DNA of 64,000 nt from Cyanoderma ruficeps (taxonomy: Eukaryota > Chordata > Aves > Passeriformes > Timaliidae). The translations under genes and the position numbers were made by a program. Where the stretch lies: assembly GCA_008694505.1 (NCBI GenBank), contig VZDJ01004378.1, forward strand, positions 4,695,014 to 4,759,013, written 5' to 3'. The stretch's first letter is position 1. Every line of letters starts with the position of its first letter. The notes under the pieces are model-generated. The model was not told the origin of the DNA and did no database searches. It saw only the letters and a program-made list of their open reading frames with translations. Below are positions 1 through 13,244 of this stretch, one piece after another.

Positions 1-1312
1 AAGGAAATAACCAATGGGAAATATTTTTTCTCTTAAACTGCTGAGCTCAGAAAACCACCATACTTGTGTTGAATAGAAAGTCCCCACTGCACTTGTTTTG
101 TTGTTCAGAAAGGCTGAGCCCATGCTCCAGCCAGAAGAGCCTTTGAGACACGAGCTGGTTAGCTGCAGGAGAAGACAGAGTCTGCTTGCATTTCCCTATG
201 AATGTTATTGTGCTTCCTTGCACAGCAATACCATTGCTACATAGATACATAGAGGCATAACACCAGTGTGAAGATAGCAAGTGAACAGTATCAGAGGGGC
301 ATATGGGTTAAATGAGGAGCCGACAGCTTCTGACTCATCCCAGAAGTTCTCATGTTTCTGGTTCTTTTGCCCACAGCTGCAAAGCAATGCTTTCTAACCT
401 CAACATCCAAACTGCCATAGTTTCAGTACTTTAGTATCAGAGTACTGTATCTTCTGGCCCTTGAAGAGATCATTTTTGCTGTGTGATCTTATGGCAGATG
501 AGCCATTAGCTCTGCTGCATCACCATCTGTCTGTTCCTGGAGTTTCCACAGTTACCAGGGATCCTTTTCATTAGATTTGAGCTGTCTGTACTGGCTCAAG
601 TCTAGTCTGGTCTCTCGATAAATCCCTTTGACCTGAAACCTGCATTTTGGTCTGCTGAACCCAAAGTGTTTTTACTGTCCAAGTTCTCTTTTTCACTTTC
701 AAGGACATTCAGATGTCTCCAGTACCAATTCTGTAACTTGTGGTTAGAGCTCAAATCCCCTTTTCAGGGCTGTGCCTATCAATCTAGCTAAGGATGCAAT
801 TTCTTTTCTGTGGTCTAGCCAAGCGTTACAGTAGGAATGGAGTGATCACCACATCCTCTGCACTTTTCATCTTACTAATCACTTGAAGATTAGGTAGATA
901 TGGTTCAATCATTCCATCCTGGTGAAAAATGTGTGATCAGGCAGAATCCTTAATTATACAGGGTGCTTTCCATTTCTGGATCCACAGGATCTAATATTTT
1001 TTATTATAGTAACATCTAAGGACCGAACTGAGTACAGTCTCTACCCTGCAGATATTTGCTGAGATGCCTTGTTTTTCTGTCCCATCACAGAAAATGAAAT
1101 TCTTTTCTTTCCACTAGAAAAACACAGATATGATAACTACTGACAATGGTTTATACGTTGGTAAGGCAGGGGGGGTGATTATCTTGATTAAGCAGTAAGG
1201 TGTAGGTGGACATAGAGAGACTGTCCATCAATTCCTCTCTCATCATTTGTGCTGTGTTGTAAAAACAGAACACATTCCTCACACATTCACATGGGTGGAG
1301 GGAAAGCAGGCT

Positions 1313-1370
1313 GGAAACTTGTGGCTTCTAGCAACAGGAGGAAGGAAACTTGTGGCTTCTAGCAACAGGA
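1313..1370. repeat. Direct tandem duplication, 27-bp unit
   Basis: A 27-bp unit beginning GGAAACTTGTGGCTTC occurs at 1313-1339 and again, identical, at 1344-1370, a 31-bp period. Just downstream the phrase CTGAACCTACAAAA also occurs twice about 80 bp apart, so the patch may have grown by local slippage or duplication. Confidence 0.85.
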
Positions 1371-4300
1371 AACATTCCTACTTCTATCCACAGATCTGAA
1401 CCTACAAAATACTGAGTGCCCTGGCAGCAGGGTCCAGCAGCTTGGTCCAGGAAAACAGTTGCACCATCTAAGCCTGAACCTACAAAAACACCAGGTGCAA
1501 CCTGCAAGTGAGAGCAGGGGCAAACTCCCTGGTACGGGGAAGAAGGTCCCCATAGGCTGACCTCACCTGCTGGCAAAGGGCATTTTCTTCTTGCTGGGGC
1601 TTGGATCTCAGATACTGAAGAAAGACTTGTGGGGTCTTAGGCTATTGACCATTGCTACTCTTCCACATGGGCAGCAATGATATTGGCCATGGGAAGTTGT
1701 GAACATGTTAGGCATAACTCTATGGCTCTGGTAGCGAGGGTCAGGGACATGGTGGGCCAGGTGGTTTTCTGGTTGATCCTGCCAAAGAAAGGAAAGGCAG
1801 GTCTTGAGGAGGAGTGGACAGACACTGCAACTGGCATCATGCAGCTGGCATCAATAACAGGTTTTTATGGTTATAAGATCCTATCTGAGTGTCAACTACT
1901 GCTAGCAATAAACGGTGTTCCTGACAAAGGAGATAAAGTAGCTCTGCCATATGACTGGCAAGCATGGTAAGGAGAGCTGTAAATTAGAAATGACAAAACA
2001 ACAGGGAGGGAGATGACGGCCTACCATCAAGTAAGGAAGTGGTGTGGGATGAGGTGCAATAAATGGGGTGAAAGAGGTCAGCTTAAGTGAATACACAGCA
2101 ATAAGAGAGTGTCAACAGTATGACATCATGGAAAAAGCTCTCCTATCTTTTTCTGGGACATCAACTCAACCTGATGCCTTATCTTGCATGCTTGTACATG
2201 AATGCATACAGCATGGATAATAAATAGGGGGATTAGATGTCTGAATGCAGGTGCAGAGCTACAATATCTCATTGGGATCACTGTGATGTCATGGCATAGT
2301 TCACACATGGGGGTGGTGCAACTGATGGATACCAGCAGTTTAGTGAGGACTGGGAGGGAGGGAAGGAACTGACCTTTTGAGAGAGAGCAGCAGTGATTCA
2401 TGGAGCTCTGCCTTGGGAAAGGTAGGATCTGGTTGAGAGCCTATGGATCAAGAAAAAAATCTTTCTGAAATGAAACACTAATAAACTTGGAAACAAACTC
2501 CATATGTTTTCTATGACAAACAGTTACATTTGGAAGAGGTTTATTGTGTGGAAGAATCCTCATGCTGTCACAAGATGTTCAGAGTGGTGCTTGTGACCTT
2601 TTACAATGCAGCTCATGAACAATACAATCTGTAGTCTGTCTTTCTCTGGACATCTACAATTTCCAGCTGGTGATGCTTGTTCTTGGTCCCCATGAGTACA
2701 ACCTCAGCTGTAAATGTTCCTCAGATGGTTCTTATCTAAAACTGGAGCACTGATTTTAGCTCCCTGCCCACTGTTACCCAGACATCTCATATCAGACCTG
2801 CTATTTTTGGCTGCTTGTAAATTAACTTTTGATAGCAACAGGGTGAAGTCACAAAAATATATACTGAATGTATATATTTTAAATTTTACCACATCATTAG
2901 ACAAATGCTAAATAATACATTCTCTTTCAGACACACATGCATACTGTTTATATAACACCAGTCAGAAAGTCAACAGGATGTCATTTTAAGGATGATTTTT
3001 TCATACATGTTCTCACATGTTTGGAGGAGGCAGGAGAGAAGAGAGGAGTGAGCTTCATGCTGTAGTTATACATTTTACTTTCCATTTATAGTTAAAAAGA
3101 CTCACAACTTGGGAAAAATTACATTTTCCAATTTCTTCAAGGCAAACTGCCTGTAGTATTCTCTAAGGAACTTTCTCCTTTTTCTTCCCTCTCTATAATA
3201 TTTAAAAGAGGGCTTAGGGTTGCATTTTATTTACTAAAGCACCGTAATACTGGTGCCATCAAATGCAAAGTGTTTCCTATGACTGTGCTATTGTGTTGAG
3301 AAAAGTCATTTCTATGCCACAGATATTCCAAATTTTGGAGAGCTGTGTCTCCACCAGTAATCTCAATTGGCTCAATAACCATGGCTCATTCAAAGTGCCA
3401 TGGAAAGATTTGCTAGGGCAGAAATATTAATTTATAGCATACGACCATGAAGTTTAGGCTTACAGGGAAATAGTACTTTTAAAAGTCACCAGAAATTACT
3501 TTGATAACAGAACTGAGGATCAAGACTGGTGACTAATTAGCAGAACATCTCTTGCCAGAGGCAATAATCAACAGAACAAAGGTAAAGCATCTGAAAGGGT
3601 TTGCTTCAGTATTTTACTCTATTTTCATCTATCCCTGTTATCCCTCGCATACTAAATGAGGCTTACAATACATCTAGTTTTCCTGTAACTACATGAAGGA
3701 AATGTTTTGATTCTTAATAAAACCCAAAATCATAGTCCAATGCTATGATTTCACTTAGTAAAAAGATGCAGTTATAAGAGACAAGAAAGTTCAGGTCAAA
3801 TGCTAGAGACACTAGCAAAGAAATTTGTCAAAGATGTAAATAAGGCCAACAAGGTCATTTCTGTTCAGGCCCAATGTGCCCAAATTCTTAAGATACTTTG
3901 GTTTCTGATGTTTGCAAAATAAATACGTATAGTATATGTTTTTCCTAGACAGTGTAATCATAAAACCAAGTTATTTTGTTGATTTATCTTTCAATAAATA
4001 TAAACATTTTGTAATTAAAAACTGTAAATTTAGAACATAGGTCATGATGCAACATTTAGAATATATGTGGCTATGAAACACATTCTGTTTCATGACAAGC
4101 TTAATCTACAGAAGAAAAAATGGTCAGTCCAACACAGACAATAATAAAAAGCAAACTCCTGTAGGTATAGGTATTTATACTTCTTATGGAAGACCTCTAC
4201 TTAATGGGCATAGCAATTTTAATATATGAAGAAATGGACAATTACAAGACAAGTTAGAAATAAAAAAGGAAAAGAGGAACTGTGAGCCTTCTTGAGGCAC

Positions 4301-5285
4301 TGGGAAGGCTGGTATACACCTTCTTTGGTTCTATCAGCTGCCACGTTTCCAGGGAAGTATGACTCTACACCCTCTGTGTGTTGTGGCACATTTTTAGCCA
4401 AGTAAATAATCAATGCAATTCAATTGCAGCTGTTCTCAAGTCTAACTTATTTCTTTGATACAGATGTATTCTGAGGTATTGGTTATTGTGCAGATAATAC
4501 TTCTTCTTTAAATAATTTGATATTGCTACTTATATAATCTTTTTAAAATGTTTGTTTCAATTGCAAACATGTGCTTATCAAAGGAGTCAGCCTCTGTTAG
4601 CATACCAACCTTACTAATCTGTTACTGTAGACATTGCCATCTAATTAGTAAGCAGGAGAACATGGGTAAATTTAATAAATTAAGCACTGTCAAACTATTA
4701 TATATCTATCTCATAATTTAGAATGAAAAATTATAAATACCTTCTTTTTTGTCTAATGCTCCCACTGGGTACTCCCTTGCTTATTTTGAGATTACAGTGT
4801 GCCAGAAACTTCAGTGTGTTGTGAAAATTTACTAAAGAAATTACTTGATTGATGTTCAAATAACCATCCCATACCAAGGACCAGTTAGTCTCAAAGCATG
4901 CTATTTTAAAACCAATAAAAGAAATATCTATTGCCCAGAAGTCGTTAAAATAAGACACGGAAACTTCCTTTTGTCTACCTGACACTGATGATGTGCAATA
5001 TGCCCTACATTTTGGCTGTGGTTTTGTTCTCGGCTAAGAGAAGAGCCATGCTGATTTTGTAAAAATGCTCTCTTGCTGGTTTGACAGTAGTGGAATTTAC
5101 AGAGTCTGGAGGTCTGCTTCCCCACCACTTTCCTTCCCAACCCCAGCAATAGTCCAGCTGAGGGAGTTAGGCCGGTGGAAATCCTTCACAAAATAAAATG
5201 CTGTTCTTGCTGCTTGCGTCCCCACCCACCCCAACTACCCCTACCTACACCAACCGATGGCAGGGTTAGAGGAAAATCAGTGCCA

Positions 5286-5325
5286 AAAAAAAAAAACAAA
5301 CCCAAAAAAAAAACCCAAAAAAAGA
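5286..5325. repeat. A-rich low-complexity tract
   Basis: Runs of 7 to 12 adenines are separated by short AC-containing spacers. It could be a worn poly(A) tail or a simple repeat. It lies just upstream of the FAM3C CpG island, and no retrogene body was recognised in front of it. Confidence 0.75.
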
Positions 5326-5539
5326 GATAAGAGACAGGGATTATCTTTTCTCATTATGCAATAACATATATTGCCTCACTCCTGCTGATCATAATGTTTT
5401 TGAAAGAAAAAGGTTGGATATATTTTAAAACATAAAATGCCATTTCTGTTCGGTAGCAGAAGATAACTTTCGGTGTGTTTGGGTAAAAAAAAAGAAAAGG
5501 TGTGTAAATATATAAGAGAAAAAAAGCAGAAACATCTGG

Positions 5540-6450
5540 GTGTCCAAGTCCGTCCCGGCCGGGCACCGGGCTGAGGTGGGGCACACCTGGCACTCTCGGT
5601 GCAGAGGCGCTCCCGCGGATCCCCGGGCGGGCAGCGCGCAGCCCCCGCGCGTCCCGGAGCGGCCCGGGGGCGGGCGGGGCGCGGCGCGGGGCGGAGCGGG
5701 CCCGGTCCGCCACCGGCAGGGGGCGGGTGCGCCCTCCGCGCCTTCCTCCGGCTGCGCAGCGGCGGCGGCTCCGCTCGGTTCCTGCTCGGGCCGGGGCAGC
5801 CTTCCCGGCGCGGCGCCGAGGGGACGCCGCGCGACGTGTCCGCGTCCTTCAGCCCCGGTAGGTGCTCGCGTTCTCCGCGGGGCTGCGCGGGGGGCGGCCC
5901 CTGCCCGTCTCCCGCCGGGCATCCCGCCGCCGACTCCGCCGCCCGGGCGCGCATCGCTCTCCTCTGCGCGGGGCGGCCGCTGGCCGCCAGCCCCTGCCTC
6001 CGCTGCTGGCTTTGCCCGGCGGCGCCCGTTCCCCGGGCCGCCCGGCCCTTCCCCCATCCCCTCCCGCCCCGGGAGGGAGGCGGGCCGGGGCCGGGGGTCA
6101 GGGCCGGGCAGGGCGCTGGGCGGGGGTCTCCGTCCCGTCCTCCGCTTCTCCGCCGTCCCGGCACGGCGAGGGGCTCAGGGCCAGGCCGGAGGCGGCGGTG
6201 GGGCAGGGAGCGAGCGCCCGGAGCTGCCGGCGGTGGCCGGGCGGGAGGAGGAGGCACCGAGTGGCGGCGGTCGGGCCAGCAGCGCGCCCCTGTCCAGGGA
6301 AATCAGTGAAACGCTGGCAGCGTGGCAGCCCCTTCCTGCTGGAACTAAGTGAGCTCGGTGGAAACGAGGTGGTGGTGCTGCTCGGTGGTGGTGTTCGCTT
6401 GGCTCTCCCTGTGGAGTGCGGGGTCGCGGACGCTGTTGGCACCTGAGTTG
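5540..6450. promoter_or_regulatory. FAM3C: CpG-island promoter of FAM3C
   Basis: About 0.9 kb of very GC-rich, CpG-dense sequence inside AT-rich surroundings. It contains GC boxes such as GGGCGGGGC at 5672-5680, has no TATA box in a sensible position, and holds the first splice donor of FAM3C. This is the usual layout of a broadly expressed vertebrate promoter. Long open frames on both strands follow from the lack of AT-rich stop codons and are not genes. The transcription start cannot be fixed from sequence alone. Confidence 0.8.
5700..5857 (+). other. FAM3C: FAM3C exon 1, non-coding (5' limit approximate)
   Basis: A donor of the form G|GTAGGT follows 5857 in the middle of the CpG island. 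The next exon that fits is the start-codon exon at 20034, giving a 14.2-kb first intron. A non-coding first exon followed by a long intron matches the mammalian gene. The left edge is a guess; only the donor is visible. Confidence 0.5.
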
Positions 6451-7383
6451 TAGGGCTCAGCTGTTGTTTAACTAAAACGCTAAATTCATCGTTACAGAGA
6501 GCGGCCGTGGACTCCTAAGGAAGTTAAATGTGCTGTTTGCAAAGAGATACTTGTCGAAGCAGCCAGTGTGCCTTTGGTTACTGGCCTCTGAGTTGCTGAA
6601 GTAGGAAAGCATGTTGAAACTATATATTTTTTTAAAATCTTCTTAGGTAAATGCTACCATACGTTAAATCACGTGTTTGGCTGAGCCACTGAGGGGCTAT
6701 GTAACTCACTTGACTTGCTTATCTTCCCATTTTCTCGCATTTAAAAGAGGTTAAATGGTAACGTAATAACTCCAGACTTGGGTAAAGATCTTTGCATATA
6801 CCAGATATTTTAAATATTCTGTGTGGCCTGTTATACCGCACAGACTTGGAGCCCTTGGTCGCTCTTTGCTGGTGAGCCCAGCTGACTGCTCCTCTCTTTT
6901 AACAAAGTTTTTATTTAATATTAATTGGGGAGTTATTTAGAAAAATAAAACCATAAACCCACACCAGAAATGGCTACTTAATGACTGTCACGTTAAAGCT
7001 TTCAAAACTTCTCAAGGTATGAGTGTCTTCATTAGCACATGTTTTCCCTCCGGGTTTTTTTTTAAGTATGAAGAAATCTTTTTTAGCTGTTGATTTGCAT
7101 AGTTGTTTGTGTGGCAAAACAAGTTTTGTGACTTGCTTTAAGCCTGCAGGTAGGCTCTTCACGAGCTAATAGCTTGCTATTGTCGTGTAACAACATCTAA
7201 TCGCTTCAGAGTGGAGGTAGCACCTGTTTGTTGCAGGCCGTTGCATCCATCGCTTTGCAGAAGCCCTGACCAGTTCACCCAGTAAGAGTTCAGAGTAAAT
7301 AGATAATGATAATAATAGTTGCTTCACTGAACCTTCCCAGCCTCTCTAAGTGCAGCTCAAGTGCTTCAGGGCATATGTGCTCT

Positions 7384-7680
7384 ACATAGAATGGTTTGGG
7401 TTGGAAAGGGCCTTAAATACAATATATTTCCAGTCCCCCTGTCATGGGCAGGGACACCTTCCACTAGACCAGGTTGCTTAAAGCCCCATCCAAACTTGAC
7501 CTTGAGTGCTTGGTTACCTGCTACCTCTCTGGCAAACTTGTATCGGTGTCTAATCACCATCCAAGTACCAGCCTGTGGGGCACACCGTTTGTCACTGCTC
7601 CAGTCCCTTGGACACTGGCCTACAACTGACTCTTTGAGTGTGATCATCCAGTTGCCACGCACATCTAATGAGACCTTTTA
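7384..7680 (-). mobile_element. CR1 LINE fragment, antisense
   Basis: The sequence opens with TAGAATGGTTTGGGTTGG and continues through the GGGCAGGGACACCTTCCACT and CAGGTTGCTTAAAGCCCCAT blocks. These are hallmarks of the bird CR1 3' end read in reverse. The part after about 7530 resembles more internal CR1 untranslated sequence. It is 5'-truncated and non-coding, and lies in FAM3C intron 1. Confidence 0.85.
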
Positions 7681-10600
7681 GTGCTTATAGAAGGGAGGGA
7701 TAATGTAGACAGAGTTTAAAATTTTAGTGGAACTCTGGAAAATTAATATTTAAAAAGCGAATTCCTGAATGTTTAGTTTTCAGGTTTTTTTTGGAAAATA
7801 CTAACATGCAGAAAACAGATATTTTTTTTTTAATCAAATCATAAAATGGATTGATACTGTGCAAAAATACATGTCTACTTACAGATTACGTTGCAGCCTG
7901 GAGATTAGGTGTCCATAAAATGAATCCACAGTAGACACAGAGAATTTTTGAATTTTTTCTTAAAGATTTAAATTGATCATAGAGAATTTGTTATTCAAAT
8001 AGAACTGAGGTTCTGGTTTTTAAACTTGTGGTTCCAGTGAAGTCAGGGGATTGACGTGTGAGTGTAATGGCTGCAGGTCTTTCTAGTTGTATCAGTAATC
8101 AGTATGTCCATGAGTCATTATATAAGTCATATGTATGTTCAGTTCTCAGTTTTTCACCAAAATTTGCTGAGACTGCGTAGGACTTGAGGCATAGTTATTG
8201 TAAACCTCCATGTTTCACCTGCCAGTGGCCAGCTGCATTGGCCCTGTGACAATTGTTTTGCTGGAATTACTGTCAATGTTTTGCAGTTTAGAAGGATCTG
8301 TCTGAGAAGACATTAGTCTGAAACCAAGATTGTACATAAATTCTCAGAAAAATGTAATTTGCATTAGTGTCAGAAATCTGATAGTCTTGCACTGAGATCA
8401 TGACATGGGTGAGCAAAATTAGCAGCTCGATGCTGCTGAGCTTTGCCTCGCAACACTCTTGAAAGTTGTCCTCTCATCTGTTATATTCTCTTTTACTACA
8501 TTGAGTTTCCTTAGTGAGCAAAATCAGGTAAGCTGGAGCAGCCTGGCAGGTGAGCTCACCTATCTCATGAATTTTCATGCTTCCTAATGCTATATATGCC
8601 TGAGGTCTTGCAGCATGAGGACACAATAGAAGGGTGATGAGGAAGTAACTTTAAACTGGTATTGCTTCTTGAAATCTCATTTCCTAGTATTTCTTAGATT
8701 AAGCATCTGTAACCTATAAATAGGTCATCCTGGCTTCCTGCTTCATCATCTAAAATTCTGTGTCTAACCATGAATCGAAGCATAGCCTCCTCATGCTTTT
8801 GTTAAAGGTATGTGCATCCTGAGACGACTTCAGGAATTTTTTTGTTAAAATAAATAAATGAATATTTTTCTGAGTAATTTGTAACTCTAATTCCACCCTG
8901 TATTTTTTTCCATCTGCTTGTGTCTTGGTGTCATCCACAAATTTAAAAATATTATCCTTCTTCAGTAGTTCATTTATGTTTCTAATAAGTGGTGGATGAC
9001 TACATTAAATGGTATTTCACCCAAGGTTCCTGAAATTCAATCACACTGAAGTTCTCACAGGGCATTAACAATAATTAGTCTTTTGGATTTGTTCAACTAT
9101 TTTTGCTCCCCATATACAGTACTGCATTTTATAATACAAAAATAGTTTGTATCTTGATTTGCAGACTGAGCTTCACCACAGCATTTTCCAGCCTTGGCCT
9201 CACATATCCTGAGTGCCAAGAGATGTGGAACTGACTTTGTGGAAAATAGAAGAAACTGTAAGACTGTCAGGACGGAGGGAGCTGCTGGAGTAAACTTTGC
9301 TCTGCATTTGATGTGACTGTTGAGTCAGGATTAGTGGCAGAAAGTTGCACAAAATGCTTATGTGTACAAACACGTGCTAGTTCTTGTAATAGTCCAGTTA
9401 AAATCTTACCGTTTAAATACATGACAGTCACCTCTCTATTCATAAGACTTGCTTTCTTGTGGCTGGCTGGCTTCCTTCCCTTCTCCCACCCATCCAGGTG
9501 TCTTTTGTCTGAGATGAAAGTAACCATCTCCTAGTAGCAAAGGTTTTTTATTTTATTTTTTATTTTGATCTGTTTTGGTATCACCAGTTAGTCGAGTCAT
9601 CATTTCACAAATGTTTAGCTGGTGTTTGCTAGTATTGCTGCTGCTAGAAAGCCACTGACCTGCTCCCAGACACTTAATTCTGCTTTTGGATCACCCTTGA
9701 TACTCTTGCACTTTCTAGAGGAAGTGGTGGAGCTGCCATGGCTGCTTCTGTGCTTGCTGGTCAGCTGGCTATCAGTGATACATGAATGGTTTTGGAACTG
9801 CATTTGAGTTGATTCAGGCAGAGGTTTATTAAGGAAGTTCCTGTAACAATTAGAGAATTTCTCTTAGAACAGCATGATCCAGGGATTGCATTGGGAGCTG
9901 TTAGAGTATGCAGTGGCTGCATATCAGTTTTTGTGTCAGCTGTGCATAGAGTCTCAGTGGTGAGGTCACGGTAATAAGCACCTTTCTGTCACTGTGGGAT
10001 GCTGTTCCTCAAAGGGGTCTGTATGTTCCTAATGTGGTAAATTTCTACATAGGTAATGACAGACAGTGAATTGCTATACAGCATAATTTTAGGTTTCCCC
10101 ACTCATGATGATGGTTGGATTATAATATCTCAAATGATAGAAAATGTCTGTGTTGGATTTTGCTTAGTGGATGTATACCAGTTGTTAACTAAATATTAAA
10201 GTGTACAAATTATGTAAATATATAAAAAGAATACATTGTCCCTAGTTTGTTTGTTTGGTTTTGATTTTTTTTTCTGTGAAATTGTTCCTCTCAGGTATGG
10301 CTTCTGGTTTTGGTAGTGGTTGCTGTAAGATTGCACCTAGCCAAGAAATAAGTTGTGGGGCTTTGTTCTGATATCTTCATGCTCAGAAACTTAGAAACTA
10401 CAGGTTTTGGGGCTGTCTTGTGTGTCTTCAGTAGGAAGAAGTGAGTCACTCTAGAACTGTTAAGAATCATGTCAGTGACTGACTTCCTCTCCATTTTCAG
10501 GCATCTTTCACCTCATCACTCACAAATGATGGCCTGTCCAGTGCTAATATGGACCAGTAGCAAAGCCTTGCCTGCACCACAGGAGCACTTTGGTTCTGGG

Positions 10601-10726
10601 TGCCTCATGCACATGGTGGTTATCAGGCATCACACTCATATGCAGAGTATATAGCATTAGCACTATCCTGTAGGCATAGCATGGTGTGTTGAGCCTGCTG
10701 CTGCCCTTCTTCCCAGAGCTGCTATG

Positions 10727-10758
10727 TAGTGCTTTCTCTACATAGTGCTTTCTCTACA
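10727..10758. repeat. 16-bp perfect tandem duplication
   Basis: TAGTGCTTTCTCTACA occurs twice head to tail with no spacer. A small slippage-type duplication in FAM3C intron 1. Confidence 0.9.
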
Positions 10759-11564
10759 TCTGGGTGCTCTGCTCTGCCAGTGACATGCTCTTTTGATCCT
10801 GCAAATGGCCAAAACTTACCCAAATGCTGCCTCACATGGGAGATGAGTAGATGACAAGAGGGTCTGCAGTGGAGCATGGATTTCAGTGTCCCTTAGAACA
10901 AGAAGAACTAGAGATACCAACAGTGCTGTGAGCAGTGACTGTCACTGGGGAGTACTTTCCCCCAGGTCCCTGGTGAGATCAGCACGCTCCTGAGCAAACG
11001 TTAAAAATCCTCTCCAACATGCAGCCTCAGATTGTGCTGAGCTTTTGTTAAAGAAGCTTAAATGCGTGGTAGGTGGTATAGATGGGGTTTTATTTTTGAC
11101 AGTGTATGGAGATCTCCCTTGTTACTATTAGTAGTCTTAATCCTCTCTGCCTTGCAAAGTATATAGAAACTCCATGGCTTGCCATGTGTGTAGTTGTGGT
11201 ATGCGTCTCTGGGATGAGGTTGATGTGGTGGTCTGTGCAGTAAATAAATCTCATTCAAAGGATGATCTTCTCATTCTGACACCTTAAAGCTATCTAGAGT
11301 CTTAACTGTGGTTGGAGAGCAGTGTGGCAGAGCTGATCGGTTTTCCTGCAATAAACCTGGAACTGTAAAGGAAGTGTTCGTAGTGCTCCTTTCCTCTTCT
11401 TGCTTGCTTGATAAATTTATTTAAAATGGGTCTCAGTGTAAAATGATGTTCCATAACTATGCCATCGAGTAAATTTATGTGGTGGTTGTATGTGGTTTTA
11501 TCAAGTCCTCAGTAAATCAGAGATGTGGAGCTCCTGAAGCAGGTCCAGCAGTGATGTTTAAGGC

Positions 11565-11966
11565 ATGGAGTATCTTTCTTTCAAGGAAAGGCTGGGAGAA
11601 CTGGGCCTGTTCAGCCTTGGGAAGAGATGACTGAGAGGAGACCTCATCAGTGTCTGTCAGTATCTGAAGGAAGGGTGTCAAGAGGATGGAGCCAGGCTCT
11701 GCTTGGTGGGGCTGAGCAATAGGACAAGAGACAATGCGCAGAATCTGATGCATGGGAAGTTCCACCTTAGTAGAGTTCTTCTGGGGAAGAATTTTACTGT
11801 GCAGTGACCATGCACTGGAATGGGTTGCAGAGTGCTTGTTGAGTCTCCCTCACTGGAGATATTTAAGAACTGGATGCAATCCTGGGCCATGTGCTCAGGG
11901 ATGTCCCTGCTTGGGCAGGAAGGTTGTACCAGATGATCCTTCCAACTTTACCCATTTTGTGAAGTT
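11565..11966 (+). mobile_element. CR1 LINE 3' end, sense
   Basis: About 400 bp matching the CR1 3' untranslated pattern in the forward direction: GGAAAGGCTGGGAGAACTGG, then a GACCTCATCAGTGTC-like block, CCTCACTGGAGATATTTAAG, and finally the GATGATCCTTCCAACTTTAC terminus. It is 5'-truncated, as most CR1 copies are. Open frames across it are not coding. Confidence 0.88.
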
Positions 11967-13244
11967 ACAGTAATTATATGTACTTTATTATTATTTATTT
12001 AGTATTGCTTATTATTTATTGTTCTTCAGGTGCATATCCTTTGGTAATGGCGGTTCTGTTGAGAATTGCTCTATAGCAGGGCAGGATAGTATTGCTTGAC
12101 ATGGATGCAATATTCTAATAAGAGGCTTGGTATTTTTTATTGATGTGAATGCTCTTGCATATTTGAAACATCTTATAGAGTCTGGCAACAACTTCAAGCG
12201 AGACCGTGTGGTCCCACAGATTTTTTAATGTGTTGCAAAGCTTTATTTACTTCCTGTTGCAAATAAAATGAAGAGATTTTGCAGTCTTGTGAAATCAAGG
12301 TTGTAATTTGTTTCCTCAAAGTATGACAAACCAAATAATTAGTTTTGAACTTTTGAACAGGTGGTAATTACTGCAGTGTTTCAGTTACAAAATAGTTTGA
12401 GGTACCTCATTTTCTTAAATATTTATTGTCAGATTTATGTAGTTTGCTGTGATGAAGTGGGGGAAGTAAGTTGGTGAATGAAATTCAGCAATTTGTCCTT
12501 GATGATTTTATCTATCTGGACTTCAGTATGTGGTATTATCCAACCCCATGAAACACAGAGCTAAGATTCTCTTCAGTAGTTATGTCAGTAGCAATGGTAC
12601 AATTTACATTATCACATATAAATAGTGTAGGTTTTAGGGACTGTAAATCACATTCTTAACTATGGACATGAACTATGAAGAGTAAATTTTTGTAATAGTT
12701 GAGAAGAGTCTTCAAAATAGGGATTGAGTGCTTGTAAGGCTAAATTTTTTGTTGTTGTTGATTGGTTGCGATGCTTTTTTTTCCCTTGGATTGATTTGGT
12801 TTTGTTGTTTTAATTGGAGAAGGAATGTGGGTTGAGTTTCATTCTCTGTGGGAAGAATGAATGCCTTAGTACTTTTGTCTCAGCTTCTCGGGATTCAGAA
12901 GAATTTTTCAGTGAGACTGACTAGTTTGTGTGTTGCCTAAGGTGAAAGTACTGGCTTGATGCCACTAGCAAAATCTTGCATGGTCAGTGATTTGACATGC
13001 CATTTGGGAAAGGTTTGTTTTGCACATCAAGTTTCAAAACACTCCGCCACAATGCTGCTTCTCTTGTGTATTTCCTTTCCTAAAAGTGAAAAAGTGGTAG
13101 TCACAACATAGGACGTGCAACAGTAGCTGGATTATCTATTTTTAATTTTGGAATAAGCTTGGGTTTAATTTCCTACACTTATCTATGTTCATTTGTTGTA
13201 GATATAATTTGGTAGAAGTAAAATAAAATCTTGTATTTACTAGC

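Larger units (their letters stand above)
1..5400. other. Intergenic DNA left of FAM3C
   Basis: AT-rich sequence with no exon I can recognise. The open frames here are short, lack codon structure or family motifs, and overlap on both strands. A direct duplication lies at 1313-1370 and an A-rich low-complexity run at about 5286-5325; both are listed separately. In mammals the next gene on this side of FAM3C is PTPRZ1, hundreds of kilobases away, so an empty stretch is expected. Confidence 0.6.

Noticed and set aside
1677..1970. A 97-codon + strand open frame
   Set aside because: No recognisable domain, no supporting splice context, and overlapping frames on the other strand.
5376..6352. Long overlapping open frames (up to 293 codons) on both strands in the FAM3C CpG island
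   Set aside because: High GC removes stop codons in all frames. The predicted proteins are Pro/Arg/Gly/Ala-rich with no family motif, and the region is a promoter.
11517..11973. Overlapping open frames on both strands
   Set aside because: They cover the non-coding CR1 3' end.
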